From Tistrella bauzanensis (GTDB taxonomy: Bacteria; Pseudomonadota; Alphaproteobacteria; Tistrellales; Tistrellaceae), in NCBI RefSeq assembly GCF_014636235.1, contig NZ_BMDZ01000012.1, forward strand, positions 32,549 to 96,548: a DNA stretch of 64,000 nucleotides. The letters are read 5' to 3'. The notes beneath the pieces were generated by a model. That model saw nothing but the letters and a program-made list of their open reading frames with translations. It was not told the origin of the DNA and made no database searches. Made by a program: the position numbers and the translations under genes. Positions 35,214-43,752 of this stretch are shown here, piece after piece; position 1 is the stretch's first letter, and each line of letters opens with the position of its first letter.

Positions 35214-35912
35214 TCAGCGGAAATCCTCGTCCGGGTAGACCCCCCAGATCTCGTCGCGGCGGATCCAGGCGCGGGTGTTGGCGATGTCCATCTCGCACCA
35301 GTTGCGCTCACACGCCATCACCCGGCCGACCACGCCCGGTTCGGCCCTGAGCAGGGCGACGGCATCGGCGGATGGCCGGTCATAGAGGGTGCGGACCTCG
35401 CCGGTGATGATGGCGGTGCGCCGCCCCGACAGCAGGCTCATATGCGCCCAGCCCTCGGCGCCCTCGACATCGCGGATCTTGCGCCAGTTCTCGTATTCCG
35501 CCGTGATCTCCACCGGCAGATCGCGGCGATGATAGATCACGCTGACCGGATAGCGGGTGCCCGGGCCAGTGCGGACATTCACCTCTGCCGAGCGCATCGA
35601 CACGAAGCGCGGCAGGGGCGGACGTTCGGCGCTGCGCCCCACCCAGCCCCGGCCGGCCTCATCTCCGGCGGTCGCGCCCTCGACACCCTCGGTCGGCGCG
35701 CCGTCGTCGGCGGCGTGAGACAGGATGCCGCCGGTCATCAGCATGCCGGCCGCCAGGATGGCGGAGATGGCAAGCACACATGCCGCCAGCCTGAACACAG
35801 GTGGCAGCCATGCCCTGGCATCCGGTCGGCCATGGATCGGGGCACGGCCATTGGTGATGGCATGCGTCGGGGCGGAGGATCTGCGAAGCAGGCGGTGGAA
35901 CATCGGCGGCAT
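35214..35912 (-). CDS. SH3-domain protein, membrane-anchored, periplasmic
   Basis: A 232-residue protein. A single hydrophobic segment (FRLAACVLAISAILAAGMLMTGGIL, about residues 37-61) acts as signal anchor. A Gly/Glu-rich linker follows, then two bacterial SH3-like repeats: MRSAEVNVRTGPGTRYPVSVIYHRRDLPVEITAEYENWRKIRD and VRTLYDRPSADAVALLRAEPGVVGRVMACERNWCEMD. Such proteins often sit beside 2-hydroxyacid dehydrogenase genes in alphaproteobacteria, as here (divergent). They are thought to bind cell-wall material; the role is unknown. The start at 35912 follows an AGGGA site. Confidence 0.82.
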   Translation of the reverse strand: MPPMFHRLLRRSSAPTHAITNGRAPIHGRPDARAWLPPVFRLAACVLAISAILAAGMLMTGGILSHAADDGAPTEGVEGATAGDEAGRGWVGRSAERPPLPRFVSMRSAEVNVRTGPGTRYPVSVIYHRRDLPVEITAEYENWRKIRDVEGAEGWAHMSLLSGRRTAIITGEVRTLYDRPSADAVALLRAEPGVVGRVMACERNWCEMDIANTRAWIRRDEIWGVYPDEDFR

Positions 35913-36221
35913 GTGGTCCCTGGATGAATGGCGTGGCCACCGGCATGGCGCCCATATGGCTCCCGGCTGGAGCCGGCGCCGGCCCATATGCCGGGAACGG
36001 GCGGCAATACCCCGTCCGGCGGCATTTCAGACCTTACGCCGCAGGCGATCTTCACGCAATCAGTCGGCCGGTTTGTAACCCCGGGGCCGATTTGCTAAGA
36101 AAGGGGACCGGGCAGGTGCCGCGGGGGAGCTGGACCCCGGCACCGGCAAGGGGTATTGCCCCTGGCGCGGCCCGGGCAACATGCCCCCGTGCAAGGTGGG
36201 CGGGGTTTTGGGAGAGTGTCG

Positions 36222-37202
36222 ATGGTGAAGCCGAAGCCGGTGGTCGTGGTCACCCGCAAGCTGCCCGAGCAGATCGAGACGCGGATGATGGAGCTGTTCG
36301 ACACGCGGCTCAATCATGACGATGTCCCGATGGGGCAGGACAAACTGATCGAGGCGGTGAAGACCGCCCATGTGCTGGTTCCAACCGTCACCGACCGGAT
36401 CGATGCCGGCGTGCTGGCCCATGCCGGCCCGCAATTGCGGCTGATCGCCAATTTCGGCAACGGTACGGACCATATCGACCTGGCATCGGCGCGCCAGCGC
36501 GGCATCACCGTCACCAACACGCCGGACGTGCTGACGGAAGATACCGCCGACATGACCATGGCGCTGCTGCTGGCGGTGGCCCGCAGGGTGACCGAGGGCG
36601 AGCGCATGGTGCGCAAGGGTGAGTGGAACGGCTGGAGCCCCACCCATATGCTGGGTCGGCGGATCTGGGGCAAGCGCCTGGGCATCATCGGCATGGGCCG
36701 CATCGGCCGGGCGCTGGCCCGCCGCGCCCGCGGCTTCGGCCTGTCGATCCATTATCACAACCGCAACCGCCTGCACGCCGATATCGAGGCGCCGCTTGAG
36801 GCGACCTATTGGGAAAGCCTGGATCAGATGCTGGCCCGGGTGGATATCGTGTCGGTCAACTGCCCGCACACCCCCGCCACCTATCACCTGTTGTCGGCCC
36901 GGCGGCTGAAGCTGCTGAAGAAGGACGCCTATATCGTCAACACCGCGCGTGGCGAGGTGATCGACGAGGCAGCCCTGACCCGCATGCTGCGCGACGGCCA
37001 GATCGCCGGCGCGGCCCTGGACGTGTTCGAGCACGAGCCGGCGATCAACCCGAAGCTGGTCGAGCTGGAAAACGCCGTGCTGCTGCCGCATATGGGCTCG
37101 GCGACGCTGGAATCGCGCATCGACATGGGCGAGAAGGTGCTGATCAACATCAAGACCTTCATCGACGGCCACACCCCGCCCGACCGGGTGCTGCCCTTCT
37201 GA
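36222..37202 (+). CDS. D-2-hydroxyacid dehydrogenase (glyoxylate/hydroxypyruvate reductase type)
   Basis: A 326-residue NAD(P)H-dependent dehydrogenase. Catalytic-domain block LIANFGNGTDHIDL, dinucleotide-binding LGIIGMGRIGRALARRARGFG, the catalytic Arg in NTARGEVIDE, Glu in DVFEHEPAIN and His in LLPHMGSAT are all present. It most resembles GyaR-type glyoxylate reductases, converting glyoxylate to glycolate or hydroxypyruvate to glycerate. The start at 36222 follows GGGAGAG. It converges on gluQ across a 20-bp perfect hairpin. Confidence 0.9.
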   Translation: MVKPKPVVVVTRKLPEQIETRMMELFDTRLNHDDVPMGQDKLIEAVKTAHVLVPTVTDRIDAGVLAHAGPQLRLIANFGNGTDHIDLASARQRGITVTNTPDVLTEDTADMTMALLLAVARRVTEGERMVRKGEWNGWSPTHMLGRRIWGKRLGIIGMGRIGRALARRARGFGLSIHYHNRNRLHADIEAPLEATYWESLDQMLARVDIVSVNCPHTPATYHLLSARRLKLLKKDAYIVNTARGEVIDEAALTRMLRDGQIAGAALDVFEHEPAINPKLVELENAVLLPHMGSATLESRIDMGEKVLINIKTFIDGHTPPDRVLPF

Positions 37203-37274
37203 CGCCGGCCGTCCGCCGCCGGCCGATACGGGGCCGGCTGAGACGAGGACAGCCATACAGGCACCGGAACCATC

Positions 37275-37322
37275 AACACCCCACCATGGCCGGCTGCCAG
37301 CCGCCGGCCATGGTGGGGTGTT
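37275..37322. terminator. Bidirectional terminator: 20-bp perfect inverted repeat
   Basis: The arm 37275-37294 is perfectly complementary to 37303-37322 around an 8-nt loop. One strand of the stem ends in TGTT and the other starts with AACA, so both directions have a short T-rich end. It sits midway between two convergent genes. Confidence 0.8.
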
Positions 37323-37338
37323 GTGTCGTGCTGACCGG

Positions 37339-38271
37339 TCAGACGGTCGCGGTGCCGACCGGGGCCAGCCCCAGACGGTGGCGGATCTCGGCGGGTGTCA
37401 CCCCGGCGGCACGCAGATCGGCCAGCCGCACACCGGGGGTTCGCTTGGCCAGCCGCTGACCCCGGTCGTCGGTCAGCAGGCGGTGGTGCCGCCAGACCGG
37501 GACCGGCCAGCCCATCAGGGCCTGCAGCAGCCGGTGCAGATGGGTCGCCGCCCGCAGATCCCGGCCGCGCACGACATCGGTGACGCCCTGGAGTGCGTCG
37601 TCATGGGTGACGGCCAGATGATAGCTGGCCGGCACATCCTTGCGTGCCAGAACCACATCCCCGTGAATGGCTGGTGTGGCCGCGATCCGGTGTGGCCGAC
37701 CGTCCTGGATCTCGACCCAGCCGAGCGCGCCTGCCGCTGAAATCGCCGCCGCCATGTCCAGGCGCAGGGCATGGGGCTCGCCCGCCGCCAGCCTTGCCCG
37801 ACGATGGGCCGTGCTCAGCCGCCGGCAGGTGCCGGGATAAAGCGGGCCATCGGGCCCCATCGGCGGCGGGCCATGCGGCGCCGAGGCGCTGGCCGCGATT
37901 TCAGCGGCGATGTCGCCTCGGGTGCAGAAGCACGGATAGACCAGCCCGCGTGCCGACAGGCCATCCAGCACCAGCCGATAGTCGCCGAAATGCGCCGACT
38001 GATGCCGTACCGGTTCATCCCATGTGATGCCGAGCCAGGCCAGGTCGTCGAGCAGGGCCGCCAGGAATTCGGGCCGGCAGCGCTGGGTGTCGATGTCTTC
38101 GATCCGCAATATGAAACGTCCGCCATGCCGCCGGGCCAGATCATGGGCGGTCAGCGCCGACAGCGCATGGCCCAGATGCAGCCGCCCGGTTGGGCTGGGC
38201 GCGAAGCGGGTGACCAGCGGACGTGCCGGTGTCATCACCGCGTCTGCGGTCTCTGCGGCTGTCAGGGTCAT
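37339..38271 (-). CDS. gluQ: Glutamyl-Q tRNA(Asp) synthetase
   Basis: A 310-residue paralogue of the GluRS catalytic core lacking the anticodon-binding domain. FAPSPTGRLHLGHA is the HIGH motif, RLAKR replaces KMSKS, and YPCFCTRGDI plus GDVVLARKDVPASYHLAVTHDDALQGVTDVVRGRDL are the synthetase core. The enzyme charges queuosine at position 34 of tRNA(Asp) with glutamate. The start at 38271 follows GGGGAG. It diverges from the aldolase gene across a 281-bp gap. Confidence 0.95.
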   Translation of the reverse strand: MTLTAAETADAVMTPARPLVTRFAPSPTGRLHLGHALSALTAHDLARRHGGRFILRIEDIDTQRCRPEFLAALLDDLAWLGITWDEPVRHQSAHFGDYRLVLDGLSARGLVYPCFCTRGDIAAEIAASASAPHGPPPMGPDGPLYPGTCRRLSTAHRRARLAAGEPHALRLDMAAAISAAGALGWVEIQDGRPHRIAATPAIHGDVVLARKDVPASYHLAVTHDDALQGVTDVVRGRDLRAATHLHRLLQALMGWPVPVWRHHRLLTDDRGQRLAKRTPGVRLADLRAAGVTPAEIRHRLGLAPVGTATV

Positions 38272-38552
38272 GGGCGCTCCCCTTCTGCTCTTTTGCAGCG
38301 CAATTCAACCATGGGACGATCAGGAAAAAGGATAATTGACTCTAGAGGCATTGTTCCCTGACTATATCAACCACGGGTCGTTTATCTTTGGTTTCATGAT
38401 CTGAAATGGTGCGCTCTGGCGCCACGATCATGTCGCCGGAGATGGGGCGGCCGACAGTCGAGCGTTCGGGGTGCGGCACAGGCAGTGGCGGCTCCGGACG
38501 GCTTCATGGTCGACGGCAGCTTGCGGGCTGGCCCAGCTTCAGGTGTGACATC
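38272..38552. promoter_or_regulatory. Divergent regulatory gap upstream of gluQ and the aldolase cassette
   Basis: The middle (38290-38400) is notably AT-rich for this genome. TTGACT at 38336-38341 is followed by GACTATATC at 38360-38368; a TTGACT-18-GACTAT pair is possible for the cassette, and a gluQ promoter must face the other way. The remaining part (38400-38552) is GC-rich leader. Confidence 0.35.
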
Positions 38553-39563
38553 GTGACGATACGGGTCATAGACGTGACACTCCGCGATGGCGGATATGTC
38601 AACGATCACAGGTTTACGCCGAGCCAAGCCTCTGCCCTGGTGGCGGGGCTCGCGGCATCGGGACTGGATTATATCGAAGTCGGCTATTACCGGCCTCAGG
38701 ACGAAGCCTTGTATGACGGCCGGCCGGCGGCCTGCTGCCCGGCATGGTATCTGGATCAGATGCGCCGTGTCTCGGGTGCGGCCGGGCTGACGGTGATGGC
38801 GCATGTCCATCAGGTGGGCCTGGACGATTATGCCCGGCTGGCCGATCAGGGCGTGCGTCTGGTGCGCATGCCGGCGACGCCGGCCCGGATCGACGCGGCG
38901 CTGGTGCATGCCGAGCGTATCCGCAGCCTGGGTATGGATGCCGCGATCAACCTGATCCGTGCCTCGGAGCAGCCGCTGGATCTGGCGCCCGACGTGGCGC
39001 GCAGGTCGCGCGATGCCGGGGTCACCTGGTTCTATATCGCCGACAGCAATGGTGGCCTGTACCCGCATGAGGTGGCGCGCCGCATCGGCGACATCGTGGC
39101 GGCGGTGCCGGCGCCGGTGCCGGTGCATGGCGGTGGCGGTGCGGGCATGGGCATCGGCTTTCATGCCCATGATGGCCTCAGGCTGGGCTTCGCCAACACA
39201 CTGGCGGCGCTGGATGCCGGCGTCACCATCGTCGACGGGTCGCTCGGCGGCATGGGCAAGGGCGGCGGCAACTGCCAGACCGAGGCGCTGGCGGTGTATA
39301 TGCACCGCAGCACCGGCCGGCCCTATGACCACCAGACCCTGGCCGGGCTGATCCGCGATCATCTGCATGACTGGGTCGATCCGCGTTCGTCGGCACTTTA
39401 CGAGAACTGCCTCGCCGCCGCGCTGAACCTCAATCTCGATGATCTGAGGGCGCTGCGGGATGAACAGATCCGCAATGGCACCAGCTTCCTGACCCTGCTG
39501 GCCGACCGGCTGTCGGCGCAGCATCCGGTCGAGGCCGATCTTGCGGTGCGTGGCGCCGCCTGA
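38553..39563 (+). CDS. DRE-TIM (HMGL-like) aldolase, 4-hydroxy-2-oxovalerate aldolase-like
   Basis: A 336-residue metal-dependent TIM barrel. [15 protein letters not shown] is the DRE-TIM signature at the N-terminus, [22 protein letters not shown] gives the metal-binding HxH, and [17 protein letters not shown] the Gly-rich end. The family performs carbon-carbon bond formation or cleavage between a pyruvate-type enolate and an aldehyde or acyl-CoA. No partner acetaldehyde dehydrogenase is next to it, unlike in aromatic degradation operons. The GTG at 38553 is favoured ([12 protein letters not shown] follows); ATGs up to 147 bp upstream are in frame. First gene of a five-gene co-directional cassette. 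Confidence 0.85.
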   Translation: MTIRVIDVTLRDGGYVNDHRFTPSQASALVAGLAASGLDYIEVGYYRPQDEALYDGRPAACCPAWYLDQMRRVSGAAGLTVMAHVHQVGLDDYARLADQGVRLVRMPATPARIDAALVHAERIRSLGMDAAINLIRASEQPLDLAPDVARRSRDAGVTWFYIADSNGGLYPHEVARRIGDIVAAVPAPVPVHGGGGAGMGIGFHAHDGLRLGFANTLAALDAGVTIVDGSLGGMGKGGGNCQTEALAVYMHRSTGRPYDHQTLAGLIRDHLHDWVDPRSSALYENCLAAALNLNLDDLRALRDEQIRNGTSFLTLLADRLSAQHPVEADLAVRGAA

Positions 39564-39629
39564 CAGTGCGTTCCGGTTGTTCAACATCCACACCGATCAA
39601 GCTCAAACCGATCAAATGGAAGGTCCGAC

Positions 39630-40394
39630 ATGAGCGACTTCGTCCAGACGCTCGACGCGATGATTGCCGAGCGCAAGAAGATGACCAGCCCGCTCTATCA
39701 GCTGATCATGAGCGGCAACGCCACGCAGCGCCTGCTGCAGAATTTCGTGATGCATCGCTGGCCGATCAAGAACTTCTGGACCCGCAACATCCTGGGTATC
39801 GCATCGCGGATCGACGATTACGATCTGCGCATCTCGCTGGTCGAGAACATCTATGAGGAAGAGACCGGCCGGCTGACCGACAGCCGCCGCCATCTGCTGT
39901 CCTTCGTCGATTTCGGCAACGCCGTCGGCGTGACCATGGATGACATCAAATCGGCGCCGCTGCTGCCCGAAACCCAGGCCGTGATCGACCACAATGTCGG
40001 TGTCTGCAACAACACCTCGGTGCATTTCACCGCGGGCGTCGCATCGGTACTGCTGCTGATGGAAGGCCAGCCGCCGATCGTCAGCCCCAACAAGCGCTCG
40101 ATGCTCGACGTGATGCGCGACATCTATCAACTGCCGCCCTCGGGCTATGACTATTTCGTCCATCATGCCTCGTCGACCGAGGCCGACAATCATGTCAGCG
40201 AGCTGGAAGACGAGCATGCCTCGGTGGCGCGTGAGCTTCTGCGCCGCTATGCGGCGACCCCGGAACTGCAGGATCAGTGCATCCGGATGCTGGCGCGGGC
40301 GCTGGATCTGCGTCACGCCCATTTCGACGCGATGCTGACGCGGTTCTACGAGCCCGGCGAGGCACCGTTCCGCTATCAGGAAGCCGCTGCCTGA
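39630..40394 (+). CDS. Haem-oxygenase-fold (TenA/PqqC/HDO-like) iron-dependent redox enzyme
   Basis: A 254-residue all-helical protein. [44 protein letters not shown] and [31 protein letters not shown] resemble the iron-containing redox enzyme family related to PqqC, CADD and HDO oxidases, with Glu/His/Asp positions fit for a di-iron site. Characterised relatives oxidise or cleave amino acids and fatty acids in small-molecule pathways. GGAAGG precedes the ATG. It lies 66 bp after the aldolase and 79 bp before an aminotransferase gene. The substrate is unknown. Confidence 0.75.
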   Translation: MSDFVQTLDAMIAERKKMTSPLYQLIMSGNATQRLLQNFVMHRWPIKNFWTRNILGIASRIDDYDLRISLVENIYEEETGRLTDSRRHLLSFVDFGNAVGVTMDDIKSAPLLPETQAVIDHNVGVCNNTSVHFTAGVASVLLLMEGQPPIVSPNKRSMLDVMRDIYQLPPSGYDYFVHHASSTEADNHVSELEDEHASVARELLRRYAATPELQDQCIRMLARALDLRHAHFDAMLTRFYEPGEAPFRYQEAAA

Positions 40395-40473
40395 CAAGAT
40401 CGCGCGCCCGTCTGCGCCGTTCGCCGGCACGGACAGGGCGCGCGCGACTGCCCCCAATGGAAGCCACGACATC

Positions 40474-41421
40474 ATGCCCATGCCCGAGCGCAGCCCGAAA
40501 ACCTATCCGCTCTGCTTTCATGACGGCGCCGTTGTGCCGTGGGAACAGGCGACACTGCATGCCGCGAGCATTGCGCTGCGCTATGCGGTGTCTGTGTTTG
40601 AAGGCATCCGCATCTATCAGACCGATGACGGGCTGAAAGTGCTGGCGCTGGCGCCGCATCTGGACCGGCTGGCGCGCTCGGCGCAGATGATGTGGCTGCC
40701 CGATCCGGGCATCGACGGCATCGGGCGGATCATCGCCGATCTGGTGGCGCGCAACGGCGCCGGGGGCGACTGCTATGTCCGGCCCTCGATTTCGGCCGGC
40801 AATCCGGGAGAACTGGGGCAGGCGGCGCAATCGCTGCTGACCGTGACCCTGACCGCACAGGGCCGCAAGACCTGGCTGGCCGAAGACCGGCGCATGAAGC
40901 TGAAACTGTCGTCCTGGCAGCGCGCCCATGATCTGGCCTTCCCGTCGGCGGCCAAGAACATCTCCAATTATGCCGGCGCGCGGATCGCGATGCTGGAAGC
41001 CAAGGCATCGGGGTTCGACAATGTCGTGCTGGCCAATGCCGATGGCTATCTGTCCGAGGCGCCGACCGCCATCCTGTTCCTGGTCCGCGACGGGCAGTTG
41101 CTGACGCCGGCGCTGTCGGAAGGCGTGTTGCCCAGCATCACCCGCGCGCTGACGCTGGAGATCGCGGCCGAACTGGGCATCCCCGCCAGCGAAGGCCGGT
41201 TGACCCGCGCCGATGCCTGGACCGCCGACGAAGCCTTCCTGTGCGGCACCGGGCTTGAATATGCCTGTGTCGGCCAGATCGACGGCCATGTTCTGCGCCA
41301 CGGCGCCGCCTCGCCGGTGTCGCAGCGGATCATCGCCCGCTATTTCGAACGCGCGCGCGACCCCCGTGCTGCCGCAGGCGACCTGATTCTGCCATCCGCT
41401 CCCCGGGCCGCAGTTGCCTGA
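40474..41421 (+). CDS. Class IV (branched-chain type) PLP aminotransferase
   Basis: A 315-residue fold-type IV aminotransferase. CFHDGAVVPWEQATLHAASIALRYAVSVFEGIRIYQ matches the BCAT/D-amino acid aminotransferase N-terminus, FPSAAKNISNYAGARIAMLEAKASGFDNVVLAN includes the PLP lysine, LSEAPTAILFLV the Glu that contacts the PLP ring nitrogen, and LTPALSEGVLPSITRAL the phosphate site. It could aminate a 2-oxo acid made by the neighbouring aldolase. General ilvE function is an alternative, but its place within the cassette favours a pathway role. Confidence 0.87.
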   Translation: MPMPERSPKTYPLCFHDGAVVPWEQATLHAASIALRYAVSVFEGIRIYQTDDGLKVLALAPHLDRLARSAQMMWLPDPGIDGIGRIIADLVARNGAGGDCYVRPSISAGNPGELGQAAQSLLTVTLTAQGRKTWLAEDRRMKLKLSSWQRAHDLAFPSAAKNISNYAGARIAMLEAKASGFDNVVLANADGYLSEAPTAILFLVRDGQLLTPALSEGVLPSITRALTLEIAAELGIPASEGRLTRADAWTADEAFLCGTGLEYACVGQIDGHVLRHGAASPVSQRIIARYFERARDPRAAAGDLILPSAPRAAVA

Positions 41422-41433
41422 GCGGGCCATCCC

Positions 41434-41475
41434 GCCTCCCGGTCAGACGATCCTGCCTCCCCGTCAGACGATCCA
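41434..41475. repeat. 21-bp direct duplication between aminotransferase and ATP-grasp genes
   Basis: Two adjacent 21-bp units (41434-41454 and 41455-41475) share 19 identical bases; the core is GTCAGACGATCC. They begin 12 bp after the aminotransferase stop and end 15 bp before the next start. Confidence 0.9.
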
Positions 41476-41490
41476 TCGGAGACCCATCCC

Positions 41491-42894
41491 ATGACCACCG
41501 GTTCCACGATCGATTGGCATGCCGCCGCCGCAGCCCTGGCCGGGTTGATCGCCGAAGGTCCGGCCCTGGCCCGGCGGGTGCGCGAGGCTGTGGCGGCGGC
41601 GCCGCGGTTCCAGAACAAGGCCTTCGATCTGGCGCCGGCGCCGCTGATGGTGCGCGCCGACGCGGTGGCGCCGCTTGCCCGCGATCTGGAAGCCTATGTG
41701 GCGCTGCTGGAACGGGCGATGGCCGCCTATGCCGCCGACCCGCAGGTGCGGTCCTATATCGGCCTGGAGCCTGCAGAAGAGGCCGCGGCCCTTGCCCCGC
41801 ATGGCCTGCCCAGCACGGTCAGGGTGTGCCGGATCGACGGCTATCCGGCCCTGCCCGACGGCCGGGTGATCATTCTTGAGAACAATGCCGACAGCCCGGC
41901 CGGCACTATGTTCACCGGCCGGATCAATGCCGTGGTCGATACCCTGATCGAAGCGCCGCTGGCGGCGGCCGGATTGCAGATCCGCAAGCTGCCGCTGGAC
42001 CAGGGCGCGCCGCTGCTGGAACGCTTCCTGGCCGATTACCGCGCCTGGGGTGGCAAGGCCGCCGATCCGGTGCTGGCCGTGCTGCAGGAGGATGGCAAGG
42101 CCAATGTCGAATCGATCGAGATGGCGGCCGCCTATTCGGCGCTGGGCACCCGCACCGTGGTGGCCGATCCGCGCCAGATCAGCTTTCGCGACGGCGGCGC
42201 CTGGTTTGGCGATCTGAAGATCGATCTGTGCTGGAACAAGATCAACACGGTCTATTGGCGCCGGCTGACGGCGGCGCATCCCGATCTGCTGCCACGCTGG
42301 GTGGCGGCGGTGGAGGCGCGGTCGATCCTGCATCTGAACCCGTTCCCGGCCCGCTATGTGGCCGAGAGCAAGCGGATGCTGGGCCTGCTGCGCGAGCCGC
42401 GTTTCGCCCATCACTTCACCGCCGATGAACGCGCGCTGGCCGAACGGCTGCTGCCCTGGGCCGCGAAGCTGGAAGAGGGCAAGTCGGTCAGCTTCGGCGG
42501 CGAGACCCACGACCTGCGCCAGTTGCTGCTGACCCGGCCGCAGGACTGGGTGCTGAAGGAGCCCTATGACATCCGTGGCGACGGCGTGACCATCGGCCGC
42601 GACGTCGACCATGAGACCTGGGTCGCCAGGATCGATCAGGGCTTTGCCGAGGGCAATATCGCCCAGCGCTATATCCCACCGCTGACCTATCCGATCCTGA
42701 CCGATCTGGAGACCGGCGCCTGCGTGCCGATGAAGATCAGCCTGGACAGCTTCGTGTTCGGGGGCCGCTTCATCGGCTTCGGCGCCAAGGCCAGCAACAA
42801 CGAGCGGGTCAATGTCTTCCAGGGTGGCCGCAAGCTGGCGGTGCGGGTGGCCGAGCCGCTGGCCGCGGCCGCCCTGGCATCGGATGCCGCCTGA
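41491..42894 (+). CDS. ATP-grasp ligase-like protein (glutathionylspermidine synthase / circularly permuted type)
   Basis: A 467-residue protein. VRVCRIDGYPALPDGRVIILENNADSPAGTMFTGRIN resembles the pre-ATP-grasp block of glutathionylspermidine-synthase-like and circularly permuted ATP-grasp proteins (ENNADSP like their NADTP motif). WVLKEPYDIRGDGVTIG near residue 352 looks like the nucleotide-binding lysine and Gly-rich loop, and LDSFVFGGRFIGFGAKASNNERVN like the metal-binding end. Such enzymes join a carboxylate to an amine via acyl-phosphate, using ATP. It probably ligates the product of neighbouring genes. GGAG precedes the ATG. Confidence 0.7.
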   Translation: MTTGSTIDWHAAAAALAGLIAEGPALARRVREAVAAAPRFQNKAFDLAPAPLMVRADAVAPLARDLEAYVALLERAMAAYAADPQVRSYIGLEPAEEAAALAPHGLPSTVRVCRIDGYPALPDGRVIILENNADSPAGTMFTGRINAVVDTLIEAPLAAAGLQIRKLPLDQGAPLLERFLADYRAWGGKAADPVLAVLQEDGKANVESIEMAAAYSALGTRTVVADPRQISFRDGGAWFGDLKIDLCWNKINTVYWRRLTAAHPDLLPRWVAAVEARSILHLNPFPARYVAESKRMLGLLREPRFAHHFTADERALAERLLPWAAKLEEGKSVSFGGETHDLRQLLLTRPQDWVLKEPYDIRGDGVTIGRDVDHETWVARIDQGFAEGNIAQRYIPPLTYPILTDLETGACVPMKISLDSFVFGGRFIGFGAKASNNERVNVFQGGRKLAVRVAEPLAAAALASDAA

Positions 42895-42939
42895 CCCTTC
42901 GCAATCCTCGATCGACCGCCGCAGAAAGCTGCCTGACCC

Positions 42940-43662
42940 ATGACCGACCAGACCCCCCCTGTGACCCCTGCCGAGACCATGGCGACGGCGCCCCTCGACG
43001 ATGCCAGCGTGCTGGCGGTACTGTCGCGCGCCTCGACCGCCGCCGTGTCGGATGTGCTCGACATGCTGGGCTATGACAATGGCCTGCTGGGCATCCGGCC
43101 GCTTCAGGCCGGTCACCGGGTGTGCGGCCCGGCCTATACCGTGCGCTTCGAGCCGGTGGCCGCCGGCGAGCCGGCGCCTGCCGCCGATTACATCGAGGAC
43201 GTGCCAGCAGGCCATGTGGTGCTGCTGGCCAATGACGGCCGCACCTGGTGCACGGTCTGGGGGGATATCCTGTCGGCGATCGCCAAGACCCGTGGCATCG
43301 CCGGCACGGTGATCGACGGCGCCTGCCGCGACGCCACCGAGATCATGGCGATCGGCTATCCGCTGTTCTCGCTGACGGCTTATATGAAATCGGGTAAGAA
43401 CCGGGTGAAGATGACCGGTGCCCAGGTGCCGGTCACGGCCGGCGGCGCCCGGGTCGAGCCCGGCGACTGGCTGGTCGGCGATGACAGCGGCGTGGTGGTG
43501 GTGCCTGCCGCCCGGCGCGCCGAGGTGGCGGCGCTGGTGCAGGAGGTGGAGGCGATGGAGGCGCGGGTCATCGCCGATGTCCGGGCCGGCATCCCGCTGG
43601 CGGAAGCCCGCCGCCGCCAGGGATATAACCGCTTCGCGCTGAAGGTCGAGGCGCCGCGCTAG
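42940..43662 (+). CDS. RraA-family aldolase (4-hydroxy-4-methyl-2-oxoglutarate aldolase-like)
   Basis: A 240-residue RraA/dimethylmenaquinone methyltransferase-like fold protein. TAAVSDVLDMLG, GHRVCGPAYTVRFEP, WGDILSAIAKTRGIAGTVIDGACRDATEI (metal and pyruvate contacts in DGACRD) and GDWLVGDDSGVVVVPAARRAEV are characteristic. Members are divalent-metal aldolases or oxaloacetate decarboxylases, or RNase E inhibitors. Next to an aldolase, aminotransferase and ligase, an aldolase or decarboxylase role is likelier than RNase E control. Last gene of the cassette, 45 bp after the ATP-grasp gene. Confidence 0.85.
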   Translation: MTDQTPPVTPAETMATAPLDDASVLAVLSRASTAAVSDVLDMLGYDNGLLGIRPLQAGHRVCGPAYTVRFEPVAAGEPAPAADYIEDVPAGHVVLLANDGRTWCTVWGDILSAIAKTRGIAGTVIDGACRDATEIMAIGYPLFSLTAYMKSGKNRVKMTGAQVPVTAGGARVEPGDWLVGDDSGVVVVPAARRAEVAALVQEVEAMEARVIADVRAGIPLAEARRRQGYNRFALKVEAPR

Positions 43663-43752
43663 GCACCGTCGCGCCTTGCATGCGGAGAGATTGACATTCA
43701 TCGCATTCCCCGCTCCATGATTGCCGAACAGTCATGGAGGCGCTGGGACCAC

